Shown: positions 24,344 to 32,853 of the stretch, in pieces | Position numbering within the stretch: the first letter of the stretch is position 1 | Layout of the letters: each line of letters begins with the position of its first letter | Origin: UBA1181 sp045226255 | GTDB taxonomy: Bacteria; Bacteroidota; Bacteroidia; Bacteroidales; Paludibacteraceae | NCBI GenBank assembly: GCA_045226255.1 | Contig: JBGVCG010000036.1 | Span: 3,588 to 67,587 of the forward strand | Length of the DNA: 64,000 nucleotides | Direction: 5' to 3' | Notes under the pieces: generated by a model | Database searches by the model: none | Told to the model about the DNA's origin: nothing | What the model saw: only the letters and a program-made list of their open reading frames with translations | Program-made: the position numbers and the translations under genes

Positions 24344-25690
24344 TCAAATGCGGACCAAATCAATGTTATTATAATAATCTGACAATAGCTTGACGACAGA
24401 CTCAGATTCTTCATCCGTAATATACATTGAATGTCGTTTGGTCTCTATTGATTTCAAGAAAGAAACCAATTCATATCTGATGCCTTCGCCCTCTAATTGA
24501 TAAAAATATCTTTTGTTTTGAGTCGGATCCTCTCTCCGCACCTCAAAATAATCGGTCTTCCACCATGGTGCAGGCACATATATATAGCCATCCGTTCCAG
24601 AAACGATCAACTCACCCTCGGTCTTAACACCCTTTCCTACCTTGATAGACGCAACCGCCTCAGGATAAACAAAATCCACCTTTGTAAAGGTGTCATACAT
24701 GGTACCCTCATCAACAATGTGTGATGTAATGCATTTACGAAGATATTCAGTGCCAAAAATTTGGAAAACAGGAAGTAATGCATTAGGTCCCCATGTGCAA
24801 AGACTATTCCATATTTTCCCGAAATCCGCTTGTGTGGCATTTCTGTTCTTCAATTGAGTACAAGAACAGTCTACAGAATAAACTTTTCCTATTATTCCGC
24901 TTTTCACCAACACAAGCAATCGATTATAGGCCGTTGAATAGGCAGTTCGAATAGCATTCATCAATATACAGCCTTTTTTTGAAGCCAAATCTTCAAGTTC
25001 TTTCAACTGCTCTACATCAAGAGTAATCGGCGACTCACACAAAACATGTTTACCTTTTTCGAGAGCCTCTTTTATATGATCATAATGCAAAGAAGGATGA
25101 GATATCACATATACAGCATCTACATCATCTAACATGTCAGAATAATTGTCGTAAACGGCCATATCAGAAGGTATTACCTCGCCCATATTTACGATACCAC
25201 TATCGATGGTACAAAAGGATGATACTTTAAGTCCATTCACAAATTTACTCTCACGAATAAACTTTTCCAGATACTTAGTGCCTCCAATTAGCCCCATGGA
25301 CAACTCTCGCTCCTTCGCACGTAACTCAGTGCTAGATATACCTTGGGTCCGATCCAAATATACCACCTTGCAGAACTCGTTCAAATAATCGAATTTTCCC
25401 ACCCAATCAGAGCCTACCGTAAATATATCAACATCGTAACGTTTGATGTCATCTATCTTCTGACCTTCATACTCTTCTACTATAATCTGGTCGGCAAAAC
25501 CTGTCGCACGAACAGCTTCTATGCGTTCCATCAAGGATTGACGAACATTTATTTTACCCCGGTTTTGGTCAAAGCCATCCGCAGTTACACCAACAATCAG
25601 ATAATCACCCAAATCCTTGGCACGACGAAGCAGATTTATATGGCCTTGATGAAGCAAATCATAGGTGCCATATGTTATTACTTTCTTCAT
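24344..25690 (-). CDS. fusion: TagD-like cytidylyltransferase plus Gfo/Idh/MocA oxidoreductase
   Basis: A 448-residue two-domain protein. Residues ~1-130 are a cytidylyltransferase of the glycerol-3-phosphate/ethanolamine-phosphate type: 'TYGTYDLLHQGHINLLRRAK' with HxGH, and 'ISSTELR' near 120. Residues ~132-448 are a Gfo/Idh/MocA dehydrogenase: Rossmann start 'VNGLKVSSFCTI', then 'AVYVISHPSLHYDHIKEALEKG' and 'KHVLCESPITLD' (about 203-245; the usual EKP is ESP). The fusion implies one pathway: oxidation of an alcohol or phosphopolyol and CTP-dependent activation. Downstream LicD and upstream aminotransferase support a CDP-amino-alcohol product, which is an inference. The Lys of the EKP motif, catalytic in many family members, is replaced by Ser, so the dehydrogenase domain may work differently or be inactive. 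Start at ATG 25690 rather than a TTG six bases earlier. Confidence 0.85.
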   Translation of the reverse strand: MKKVITYGTYDLLHQGHINLLRRAKDLGDYLIVGVTADGFDQNRGKINVRQSLMERIEAVRATGFADQIIVEEYEGQKIDDIKRYDVDIFTVGSDWVGKFDYLNEFCKVVYLDRTQGISSTELRAKERELSMGLIGGTKYLEKFIRESKFVNGLKVSSFCTIDSGIVNMGEVIPSDMAVYDNYSDMLDDVDAVYVISHPSLHYDHIKEALEKGKHVLCESPITLDVEQLKELEDLASKKGCILMNAIRTAYSTAYNRLLVLVKSGIIGKVYSVDCSCTQLKNRNATQADFGKIWNSLCTWGPNALLPVFQIFGTEYLRKCITSHIVDEGTMYDTFTKVDFVYPEAVASIKVGKGVKTEGELIVSGTDGYIYVPAPWWKTDYFEVRREDPTQNKRYFYQLEGEGIRYELVSFLKSIETKRHSMYITDEESESVVKLLSDYYNNIDLVRI

Positions 25691-25704
25691 TTGCAAATAT
25701 CTAA

Positions 25705-26784
25705 TTATATAAATTTCTTCTCTCTCAAATCCAAGAATGCAGCAATAAGTTTATCATAATCTTCTTTTTGAAGATAGCCAATATGTCCAACACGGAATAC
25801 ACTGTCTTTCATTGAACCACCATTCGGGCAAATCCACATACCATACTCATCCTTAATCTTCAGAAATATTTCGTAAGCACTTTGTGTAGTGGGATGAAGA
25901 GGAGTAACCGCATTGCTTAAAGACTCGGAAATTATCTCAAAAGGCAACTGATACTCCACTATTTTCCCCCGGAAATACTTGGCCAAATTCGCACATCGTT
26001 CAATTTCGACTTTTGCACCACCCATGGCTTCTATCTCCTTTAATCGAACATTGATTTGACGTAAGATCCCGACAGCTGGAGTCCAAGGAGTCTGTCCCCT
26101 CTCCATATTCTTCAGCGCAAGTTTCAAATCAAGATACTGACAGCAACACTTCGCCTTTTCGACACGTTCTAAGGCAGAAGGTGCAAGAACCATCACAGCA
26201 ATACCAGGAGCACAAGCCAATGCCTTCTGACTACCTGTAATCATCACACCAGCACCGACTTCTGCCATATCGAATGGATCACAAAGGAATGTACTAATAG
26301 TATCAACAATAAGAAAACAATTATTCCGCCTACAGAAATCACCAACCATGTTGATATCATAATGCACACCTGTGGATGTTTCGTGTTTCTGAATCAGGAA
26401 AGCGGTATATCCTTGCCCCTCATACGGAGCAAGGTGTTCCGGCTTTAATGACTTCCCATGTTCCAACTTGATTTCCGTGAAAGGAATTTCGTGCAGCGTC
26501 AACAATTCCACGAAACGCTCACCAAAACTACCACCATTCACCACCAATGCCTTATCCTTTTTTGTAAGGCAATTCATAATGGCAGCCTCCATTGCTCCCG
26601 AACCAGAGCAAGTCATGAATACCACACGAGAATCTTCGGTTGCGTGAGCGAACTTTTTCACGAAACGTTCATTCTCAAACATTGTCTCCGAAAACTCTGC
26701 AGTTCTAAAATATGGCACTTGCTCGGCACCTATGGCACGTACAGCATCAGAGGATTGTACGGGGCCGACTGTAAAATTTATCAT
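25705..26784 (-). CDS. class V aminotransferase (AGXT/2-aminoethylphosphonate transaminase-like)
   Basis: A 359-residue PLP enzyme. It begins 'MINFTVGPVQSSDAVRAIG' in the style of PhnW and serine-glyoxylate aminotransferases; 'FMTCSGSGAMEAAI' (about 56-69) binds the cofactor phosphate, 'LIVDTISTFLCDPF' (about 151-164) supplies the pyridine-nitrogen Asp, and 'MITGSQKALACAPG' (about 175-188) holds the Schiff-base Lys. It precedes the cytidylyltransferase fusion by 14 bases in the same operon. The likely role is to aminate a small aldehyde or ketone that is then carried as a CDP-linked amino-alcohol or aminophosphonate. No phosphoenolpyruvate mutase or decarboxylase of the aminoethylphosphonate route is in the window. 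Confidence 0.88.
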   Translation of the reverse strand: MINFTVGPVQSSDAVRAIGAEQVPYFRTAEFSETMFENERFVKKFAHATEDSRVVFMTCSGSGAMEAAIMNCLTKKDKALVVNGGSFGERFVELLTLHEIPFTEIKLEHGKSLKPEHLAPYEGQGYTAFLIQKHETSTGVHYDINMVGDFCRRNNCFLIVDTISTFLCDPFDMAEVGAGVMITGSQKALACAPGIAVMVLAPSALERVEKAKCCCQYLDLKLALKNMERGQTPWTPAVGILRQINVRLKEIEAMGGAKVEIERCANLAKYFRGKIVEYQLPFEIISESLSNAVTPLHPTTQSAYEIFLKIKDEYGMWICPNGGSMKDSVFRVGHIGYLQKEDYDKLIAAFLDLREKKFI

Positions 26785-26791
26785 ATGACTC

Positions 26792-27997
26792 CTATTGTTT
26801 ATTTATAATATTCCACAACCACACTTTCTGCCTATTACCCCACACATACTTTTGGAATAAAAGCTTAAGAGTTGGCTTCTTCGCCCATTTCTTGGTCAGT
26901 GATTTATAATCCATCGAAAGGACATCGGACATAAACTCAGACCTTTTCTCATTCTTGGAAATAGTTTTACGCATTGGGGATTGATACTTAAGAGCATCCT
27001 CAAACCTAAGTTCATGTCCAAACATCTTCGTTTGAGCAAGTTGCAATGCCTTTTTCCCCTTTTCGGTATTACATACTATTAATGAAGCTCCACCATTCTT
27101 ACCGTACAATTCAGGACAATAGAGATGCACACCCCACAAATCACCCAAAGACACATCAGCCACCCTCGCCGTGTTAGCGAATTTGCATTCATAGCAAGAT
27201 GGCCTACTCATCAAATGATTCAACCATATTGACCAAAATGGATTAAACCATCTATCTCGTTTTAACGTTAATCTCCGATTGGGATGAGACGACGAGTCCA
27301 CGTTCAATAACATGACTTCGAAATCCCATTTCCTATTATCCTTGTATCGATAATCTATGGAACTTATAAAATCACCATATTTATCTTTAATATACTCACT
27401 AAACCTTTTTACATAATGTGGAGTAGGAACTCCCTCACATATTACTTCTATGGTAAGCAAATTGGATTGATCCACCTTTCCCAAAAAAGACCTAAGACCA
27501 GCAACTTGACACGGAGTTCCAGAGAACACAACCTTTTTCCCTTCCTTGAGGAAATTACGCACGTACCTATACGACTCTCCCATATGGCTCTGAGTGTACT
27601 TTGACCTACGGAATTTCCCTAATTCAGACTTATCCGTAATAAAAGAATGGTAAACCTCCAAGCCTCTAGTTTCCGCACCAAATATCACATAATTCTCATC
27701 GCACCATGTTTCAACAATCGCAGAGAAAGCACCACCAGAAGTACTCTCATCTTTAACTTTATCATCTAAATGATAGCCTCCATAAGCAACTTTATTATCC
27801 GCATATCGATCTGGCATTACTATTATGGGACAAACTTTCTCGCACAATCCACAATTGACACACTTCTCCTTATCAATCTGGGGATAACGGAACCCCTCCA
27901 CGTCCTCCGGGAATGAGATCGCACCACGGGAACATATTTGGCCACATGCCTCACAGCCCACGCAATCCGCCTTGTTGCCATCTGACAAATAACTCAT
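26792..27997 (-). CDS. FrhB-like (coenzyme F420 hydrogenase beta subunit family) iron-sulfur protein
   Basis: A 401-residue protein. Residues ~10-60 carry two 4Fe-4S ferredoxin motifs ('CVGCEACGQICSRGA' and 'CVNCGLCEKVCP'). Then come 'STSGGAFSAI' and 'GTPCQVAGLRSFL', signatures of the FrhB family N- and C-terminal domains, and 'CYECKFANTARVADVSLGDLWG' near 270. Members reduce F420 or other acceptors; in polysaccharide loci the substrate is unknown, but the gene often sits next to a pyruvyl transferase as here. The ATG at 27997 lies 3 bases after the stop of the pyruvyl transferase gene; an upstream TTG is less likely. Confidence 0.88.
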   Translation of the reverse strand: MSYLSDGNKADCVGCEACGQICSRGAISFPEDVEGFRYPQIDKEKCVNCGLCEKVCPIIVMPDRYADNKVAYGGYHLDDKVKDESTSGGAFSAIVETWCDENYVIFGAETRGLEVYHSFITDKSELGKFRRSKYTQSHMGESYRYVRNFLKEGKKVVFSGTPCQVAGLRSFLGKVDQSNLLTIEVICEGVPTPHYVKRFSEYIKDKYGDFISSIDYRYKDNRKWDFEVMLLNVDSSSHPNRRLTLKRDRWFNPFWSIWLNHLMSRPSCYECKFANTARVADVSLGDLWGVHLYCPELYGKNGGASLIVCNTEKGKKALQLAQTKMFGHELRFEDALKYQSPMRKTISKNEKRSEFMSDVLSMDYKSLTKKWAKKPTLKLLFQKYVWGNRQKVWLWNIINKQ

Positions 27998-27999
27998 AC

Positions 28000-29109
28000 T
28001 TATCTGCAATTATCAAGTTCTTGTTTCAGGAATGCCAACGATTCTTTGCGGGCAGAATCAATGTTTGAGTGGACAGCGCCATAATCAATATCTTCAGAAA
28101 TAGCCTCAGAGCCATCTATCATTTTACGATCACGCAACCCAAAAAGGTCTAGCAATTCGTCGATTTTATTGTCACATTGCTCTCGTGAGAAAATAACGAA
28201 CTTTGTACGGTATTGAACCGAAAGGATCATTCCATGGAAAGAATTGGTCACGACGAACTCTGCATGCTTAACGAGGGACAAAAACTCTTCAACTCCAGCC
28301 TCATAGAACATCCTATGCTTTTCAGCCTGCGTGGCACGAAGACTAATCTCAATAACTTTCCACCCATTTTTTTCGGCCAAATCCTCCGCATACTTGGTCA
28401 TCTTCGGATTATGACGACGAGCATACAATAAAAGATACTTGCCTTCTTCCTGACGAGGCGCCGCAATAGTGTCGAAATCGCTCTTGCTCAGAAGCAATGT
28501 CGGATCGACCACTCTTTTAACAGGCACACTAGTATGCGATTTCAAATACTCCAGCATTGAATTCTCGCGAATGGCAAGCGCTTTGAAGTTCTGAAGGCGT
28601 TCATTAAGAATAGGATACGTCTTCTCGTCAAAATGCGCATCCCCGAAACTTGCGGCATAGGATACGGCATAGCCATTCTTCATCACAGGATAATTCGCAT
28701 AATAGCCATCATCGAAACCGAATTCGTCGATACAAAAGACCGTATCACTTCCACACACAAATCCGTCCAGATTCTCATTCTCGACAATTTGGTCAAAGTT
28801 TTCCCTTGTATACAATGTCTTTGTACGCTCGAACGCTTCCGTATAAAACCTGTCAAATTTCGCATAATTTTCACGAATCGCAGGAAGAGACAATTCACAC
28901 ATTCTTCGAGACTCCGCATCTGTATCCCACATATTCTTCATGGGATTTAAAGGATCCTTATCTTTCAGACAATCAGGACAATAATCGACCAAGATAGCCC
29001 GATGACCTAATTGTCCAATGGCTCTACAAAGAGACCATGATTGCAGAGCAGAACCGTAATTAGTGAAATTACAATGAATATTATAACTTATTACACCAAT
29101 ATTAAGCAT
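28000..29109 (-). CDS. polysaccharide pyruvyl transferase family protein
   Basis: A 369-residue protein with 'NFTNYGSALQSWSLCRAI' (about 13-30), 'GFVCGSDTVFCID' (about 114-126), 'YAASFGDAHFD' (about 150-160) and 'VVTNSFHGMILSVQYRTKFV' in two halves (about 285-304; the S/T-x-R/F-H-G segment typical of the family). Such enzymes transfer pyruvate from phosphoenolpyruvate to sugar residues as a ketal, giving the glycan negative charge. It is followed 2 bases later by the FrhB-like gene. A 62-base gap upstream contains a promoter-like pair. Confidence 0.88.
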   Translation of the reverse strand: MLNIGVISYNIHCNFTNYGSALQSWSLCRAIGQLGHRAILVDYCPDCLKDKDPLNPMKNMWDTDAESRRMCELSLPAIRENYAKFDRFYTEAFERTKTLYTRENFDQIVENENLDGFVCGSDTVFCIDEFGFDDGYYANYPVMKNGYAVSYAASFGDAHFDEKTYPILNERLQNFKALAIRENSMLEYLKSHTSVPVKRVVDPTLLLSKSDFDTIAAPRQEEGKYLLLYARRHNPKMTKYAEDLAEKNGWKVIEISLRATQAEKHRMFYEAGVEEFLSLVKHAEFVVTNSFHGMILSVQYRTKFVIFSREQCDNKIDELLDLFGLRDRKMIDGSEAISEDIDYGAVHSNIDSARKESLAFLKQELDNCR

Positions 29110-29152
29110 ATCTATATTTTTATTAATTCTGTATTACACTCTATAATTATTA

Positions 29153-29183
29153 CAAACATAGCAGAATGCGCTTATTTTTTCAA
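29153..29183 (-). promoter_or_regulatory. possible internal promoter of the polysaccharide operon
   Basis: Minus strand: TTG at 29183-29181, 20-base spacer, TATGTTTG at 29160-29153, 43 bases before the pyruvyl transferase ATG, in the largest gap of this part of the operon. Confidence 0.5.
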
Positions 29184-30125
29184 CTTATTATAACATTCTA
29201 TGAAAATCTCCTTAGGCGTTTTCTTTGTCAAAATAGTGCGACAAACATTCATGTCTCCAATGGAAAGGATATAATCCACGTTAGGCCTTTCCTTTAAAAG
29301 TCCCTTTATCCTATGATAAATAAACCGTAAGGAGAAATGTACGAAGTAATATACCGACAAAAAATAGAACAGGAATCTATTCCCATGAGAATAGAAAATC
29401 ACACCGCCTTTGGCATGCGCGGGGCGAGTGGCCGTTTGCACCATAGACAAAGACTTACCCGACATGCCCTCATAATGTATGATCTCCAAATCGGCATTCA
29501 CATAGCACTTGTACCCCAACCTATTCAATGTATCCGACACTGCAATATCCTCAGGGCAAAAGAAATAGGTCTCATCAAACCAACCTATTTTTCTAAACAA
29601 CTCAGTTTTTATCAGGAAGGCAGCCCCAACAATATTATACGATTGGAACACACCCTGTTTGTTACAATATTTCGCTATGTTTTGTTTGTCTTTAAAGCCC
29701 CAATCGCTCCTCATATTTATCCACCAATCCAAATACGCCCTGCCGCAAACCTGAGAGGATCCATCCGGATTAATCAATTTCGGGCTGACAATAGCGACAT
29801 CCTCAGGCAGTCGCTTAATCGTCTCGACCAATTGGTCAATGACTGGCATACGCATCTCCGTGTCATCATTCACGACAAAACAATACTCCCCTTTCGCCTG
29901 TCGTAATGCCAAATTGTTATTTTCAGAAAAGCCCCTGATCTCATCACTCTCTATAAAATTCACCCAGTCATAATCAGATTTCGCTTTTTGGAGATTCTCC
30001 TTACTGAACAAATATGCAACAACAAAGACCTCATAATCTACATTTGTATTCTTTTTAATACTATCTAAGCACAAATACAGATTCTTGAGATTATTCATGC
30101 ATACTATAACAATAGATACGACCAT
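29172..30125 (-). CDS. GT2-family glycosyltransferase
   Basis: A 317-residue GT-A enzyme: 'VSIVIVCMNNLKNLYLCLDSI' at the N-terminus, 'NLALRQAKGEYCFVVNDDTE' near 78-97 with the DD(T) metal-binding motif, and 'WFDETYFFCPEDIAVSDTLNRLG' near 180-202, the ED acceptor-side motif. It resembles rhamnosyl- or galactofuranosyltransferase-type GT2 proteins. A hydrophobic segment near 245-265 may anchor it to the membrane. It starts 12 bases after the acyltransferase stop and is part of the main operon. Confidence 0.9.
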   Translation of the reverse strand: MVVSIVIVCMNNLKNLYLCLDSIKKNTNVDYEVFVVAYLFSKENLQKAKSDYDWVNFIESDEIRGFSENNNLALRQAKGEYCFVVNDDTEMRMPVIDQLVETIKRLPEDVAIVSPKLINPDGSSQVCGRAYLDWWINMRSDWGFKDKQNIAKYCNKQGVFQSYNIVGAAFLIKTELFRKIGWFDETYFFCPEDIAVSDTLNRLGYKCYVNADLEIIHYEGMSGKSLSMVQTATRPAHAKGGVIFYSHGNRFLFYFLSVYYFVHFSLRFIYHRIKGLLKERPNVDYILSIGDMNVCRTILTKKTPKEIFIECYNKLKK

Positions 30126-30137
30126 AACATGAAATAT

Positions 30138-31094
30138 TTATTTGCGAATTCCTAAAATGGTTCTCGTCAAAGGGAACATGCCACTTAACATAGTCATTCC
30201 TATGCAAAAAGCCAACTCCGCCACTAACATCAAATAACTCGGGCAATTAATTCTTGAGAGCAATTGTATTTTAAACTCTAGGCAATGGAAACAAAGAATC
30301 GCCAAACTATTATTCCCCAACCATACTAAGAAAGGAATCCTTTTCCAATCACAGATAAGCTTCACGATTCGATAAAGCAGCATTGTTCCGCCAACCGCGC
30401 CCAAGACATCAATCGGCCAACATTTATAATAACAACGAGCCATGGACATACTGGAAAAAATCGCCACCGCAATCCAGACACAGACTAGCGATAGCTCCAA
30501 TTTCCCAAGTCGTATAGACTCATTATATTCTTTAATTTGTACCCCTATCCAATAAAAAATCAGAGCCGATAATCCCGGCAATATCGCAAATGGCAAATTA
30601 ACATAATATCTATCTAAACAAACAGCCCCAAGGGAAATCACCAGAACAAATATAAATTGGGACAAACGATTCGATATATATCGGGAGAGTTCATTATATA
30701 CGATCTTGCACCAAAACAGTGCCCATAAAAACCAAATGGCCCCTATCGATTGAATATCAGAGAAATAGATTGATGTATGACTATTCGATCCACTTCCCCA
30801 CAAAACAAGAATCAGATACCTTAAAAACTCATTTCCACCCCTGAAGATATCATACGTTAACCAAAACAGCAATATCAGCAATGAGGTGAAAATATACGGA
30901 TATATCAGCCTTTTAAACCCATCGACAGCAACTCGTTTAAACTCCTTAAGCTTAAAAAAATAGCCGGAAAAGATAAAAAACAACGGCATATGAAAGGAGA
31001 ATAGGAAATTCCCCGTATCACACATATGTCCAATTACTACAAGTAAAATGGCCACACCCTTCACACAATCAATTAACTCATTTCTTGATGACAT
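30138..31094 (-). CDS. acyltransferase 3 family membrane protein
   Basis: A 318-residue multi-spanning protein with 'DCVKGVAILLVVIGHMCDTG' (about 9-28, catalytic-type His) and 'FSFHMPLFFIFSGYFFKL' (about 32-49). It should O-acylate a sugar of the polysaccharide. Its ATG overlaps the end of the upstream beta-helix gene by 17 bases, which suggests coupled translation. Confidence 0.9.
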   Translation of the reverse strand: MSSRNELIDCVKGVAILLVVIGHMCDTGNFLFSFHMPLFFIFSGYFFKLKEFKRVAVDGFKRLIYPYIFTSLLILLFWLTYDIFRGGNEFLRYLILVLWGSGSNSHTSIYFSDIQSIGAIWFLWALFWCKIVYNELSRYISNRLSQFIFVLVISLGAVCLDRYYVNLPFAILPGLSALIFYWIGVQIKEYNESIRLGKLELSLVCVWIAVAIFSSMSMARCYYKCWPIDVLGAVGGTMLLYRIVKLICDWKRIPFLVWLGNNSLAILCFHCLEFKIQLLSRINCPSYLMLVAELAFCIGMTMLSGMFPLTRTILGIRK

Positions 31095-32853
31095 TCAACG
31101 CCCCCTTAATTACCAAATCTTTGGAAACTTTAGCATCTCGAGGAGAGGCATCGGTCGCCAAAATACCATCTATCACTTCCGTCTTTTGATTATAAATAGG
31201 ATGCTTCCACGAACAATATTTTCTGACATGCATTTCGTTCTTCCCATTTTTCACATCAACATATAACTGAGTTCCATTTATACTGCATTTGGTAAATTGT
31301 TTCTTCAAATTCAGTTTTTTCGAAAATGGGACAAGGAAAAAATTATACGAAGGAGAGGTTATTTTACAATCACGCCACACTTCGTTTCCTCCAAACGAAT
31401 ACGGGAAGTCCGTCTTTATCCTGCATTTTTCCACCATGACATTCGCCATACACACCTCACTATTAGCATTTGACAAGCGGAGCGCTTTACATTCCACATC
31501 ACAATTATCCAACACGACATCGGCCACTGTGCCTCCCGTATAAGCATTAAACACAGAATTATTTGTCTTTATTTTAGAATCCGAGATTTTAATACTATAG
31601 CTATTATCTTTCCCCACCTTGTAAGATGGTAGGCCAAACATATAATTACAATCCCATTTGCCATCATCGCCATTAATATGTTTATAACTAGACATATCAA
31701 CAAACTCACAATTCTTAAATCCGACTTTCCAGGAGGCATGAGTGTCTCCTGCTCTTTGAATGGCTAAAACACGTCTATACACATCAGGACGACTATCATT
31801 TCTCTTCGACAGGAATTTGCAATTATTCACAGTTCCCTCTACCTGATAGTGATATCCTGAATCCTTTCTGTTGTCATATAAAATAAAAAAGCCGGATCCC
31901 TTCACCTGATTAGAAGAGACGAACTCGCAATCCGACACTTCAAACCGAATATCACAATCCGTTTTATTAACCTGACTAGAAGAGAAACAAATCGTTTCGT
32001 CCTTCGCATCATGAAAGAAATGACAATTACTTAACCGTATATTAGTTTTACCCCCATCGGGTTTATCCTTCATCATCACCCACACAACACCTCCTATAGT
32101 AGAAAGGCTCTCATTTTCCACATTACAATCCTGGATTTTTATATCCTTGGCATAACAGACCGTGAATGCATTCAGATTATTATACTTTCCCTTGTTATAG
32201 ATATTCACATTGGAGATATTTATGTCTTCAGCATATAGATTAAACATATAAAAATTCCCCTTAAATTCTGGAGTTTTATTGACTTTAACTTCTATATTAA
32301 AATCGTGATAATAATTATGCTTAACCTTTTTGCTTTCCTCATTATGGAAAAGCCATATACTGGAATTATAATCTTGGTATAATTCCTCCGGCAATACGAG
32401 CGTCGCACCATTTCCGTCCACTTCAAGATCATGGTCCACAAGGAATACATCGTGAACAGTCCTACTCTTTATGCAATATCTCTTTTTGCTGAAGTTTATC
32501 TTTTTCGTCAGGGAGATACATTGGCGAATCGCTTCCGTATCATCTGTTATTCCGTCCCCCTTTGCGCCAAACCACTCCGGACACAAATACTCGTTATCAA
32601 CCACCCCTTTAATGCTACCATTGAATAGGGAACCACCATTGAAATCCAGCACACAATTACTCGGCATAGAAATCTCTTTTCCTCCCAAATTTATATCCGA
32701 TCTGATCTCGTATACCATTCCGTTCTTGCTTAACTGCTTTTGCAAATCAGACAATGATTCTATCACTATCTTATCCTTCGCATGAACCTTCAATGCAAAA
32801 AAGGCACCAGCAATAACGGAAAGCACAAATACTATAGAGAAAACCTTCTTCAT
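31078..32853 (-). CDS. exported right-handed beta-helix protein (pectate-lyase-3-like)
   Basis: A 591-residue protein with an N-terminal signal peptide (residues 1-25, cleavage near VHA-KDK). 'CPEWFGAKGDGITDDTEAI' at ~92-110 is the hallmark of the pectate_lyase_3/GH28-like beta-helix family, and the rest is rich in regular 'sdC.f.s' turns such as 'IRLSNCHFF', 'FEVSDCEFV', 'GTVNNCKFL', 'KVGFKNCEFV' that stack into a helix. It may cut, bind or epimerise the polysaccharide made by the locus in the periplasm. No catalytic triad can be named. Its start overlaps the stop of the GT4 gene by 4 bases (ATGA). Confidence 0.8.
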   Translation of the reverse strand: MKKVFSIVFVLSVIAGAFFALKVHAKDKIVIESLSDLQKQLSKNGMVYEIRSDINLGGKEISMPSNCVLDFNGGSLFNGSIKGVVDNEYLCPEWFGAKGDGITDDTEAIRQCISLTKKINFSKKRYCIKSRTVHDVFLVDHDLEVDGNGATLVLPEELYQDYNSSIWLFHNEESKKVKHNYYHDFNIEVKVNKTPEFKGNFYMFNLYAEDINISNVNIYNKGKYNNLNAFTVCYAKDIKIQDCNVENESLSTIGGVVWVMMKDKPDGGKTNIRLSNCHFFHDAKDETICFSSSQVNKTDCDIRFEVSDCEFVSSNQVKGSGFFILYDNRKDSGYHYQVEGTVNNCKFLSKRNDSRPDVYRRVLAIQRAGDTHASWKVGFKNCEFVDMSSYKHINGDDGKWDCNYMFGLPSYKVGKDNSYSIKISDSKIKTNNSVFNAYTGGTVADVVLDNCDVECKALRLSNANSEVCMANVMVEKCRIKTDFPYSFGGNEVWRDCKITSPSYNFFLVPFSKKLNLKKQFTKCSINGTQLYVDVKNGKNEMHVRKYCSWKHPIYNQKTEVIDGILATDASPRDAKVSKDLVIKGALNVIKK

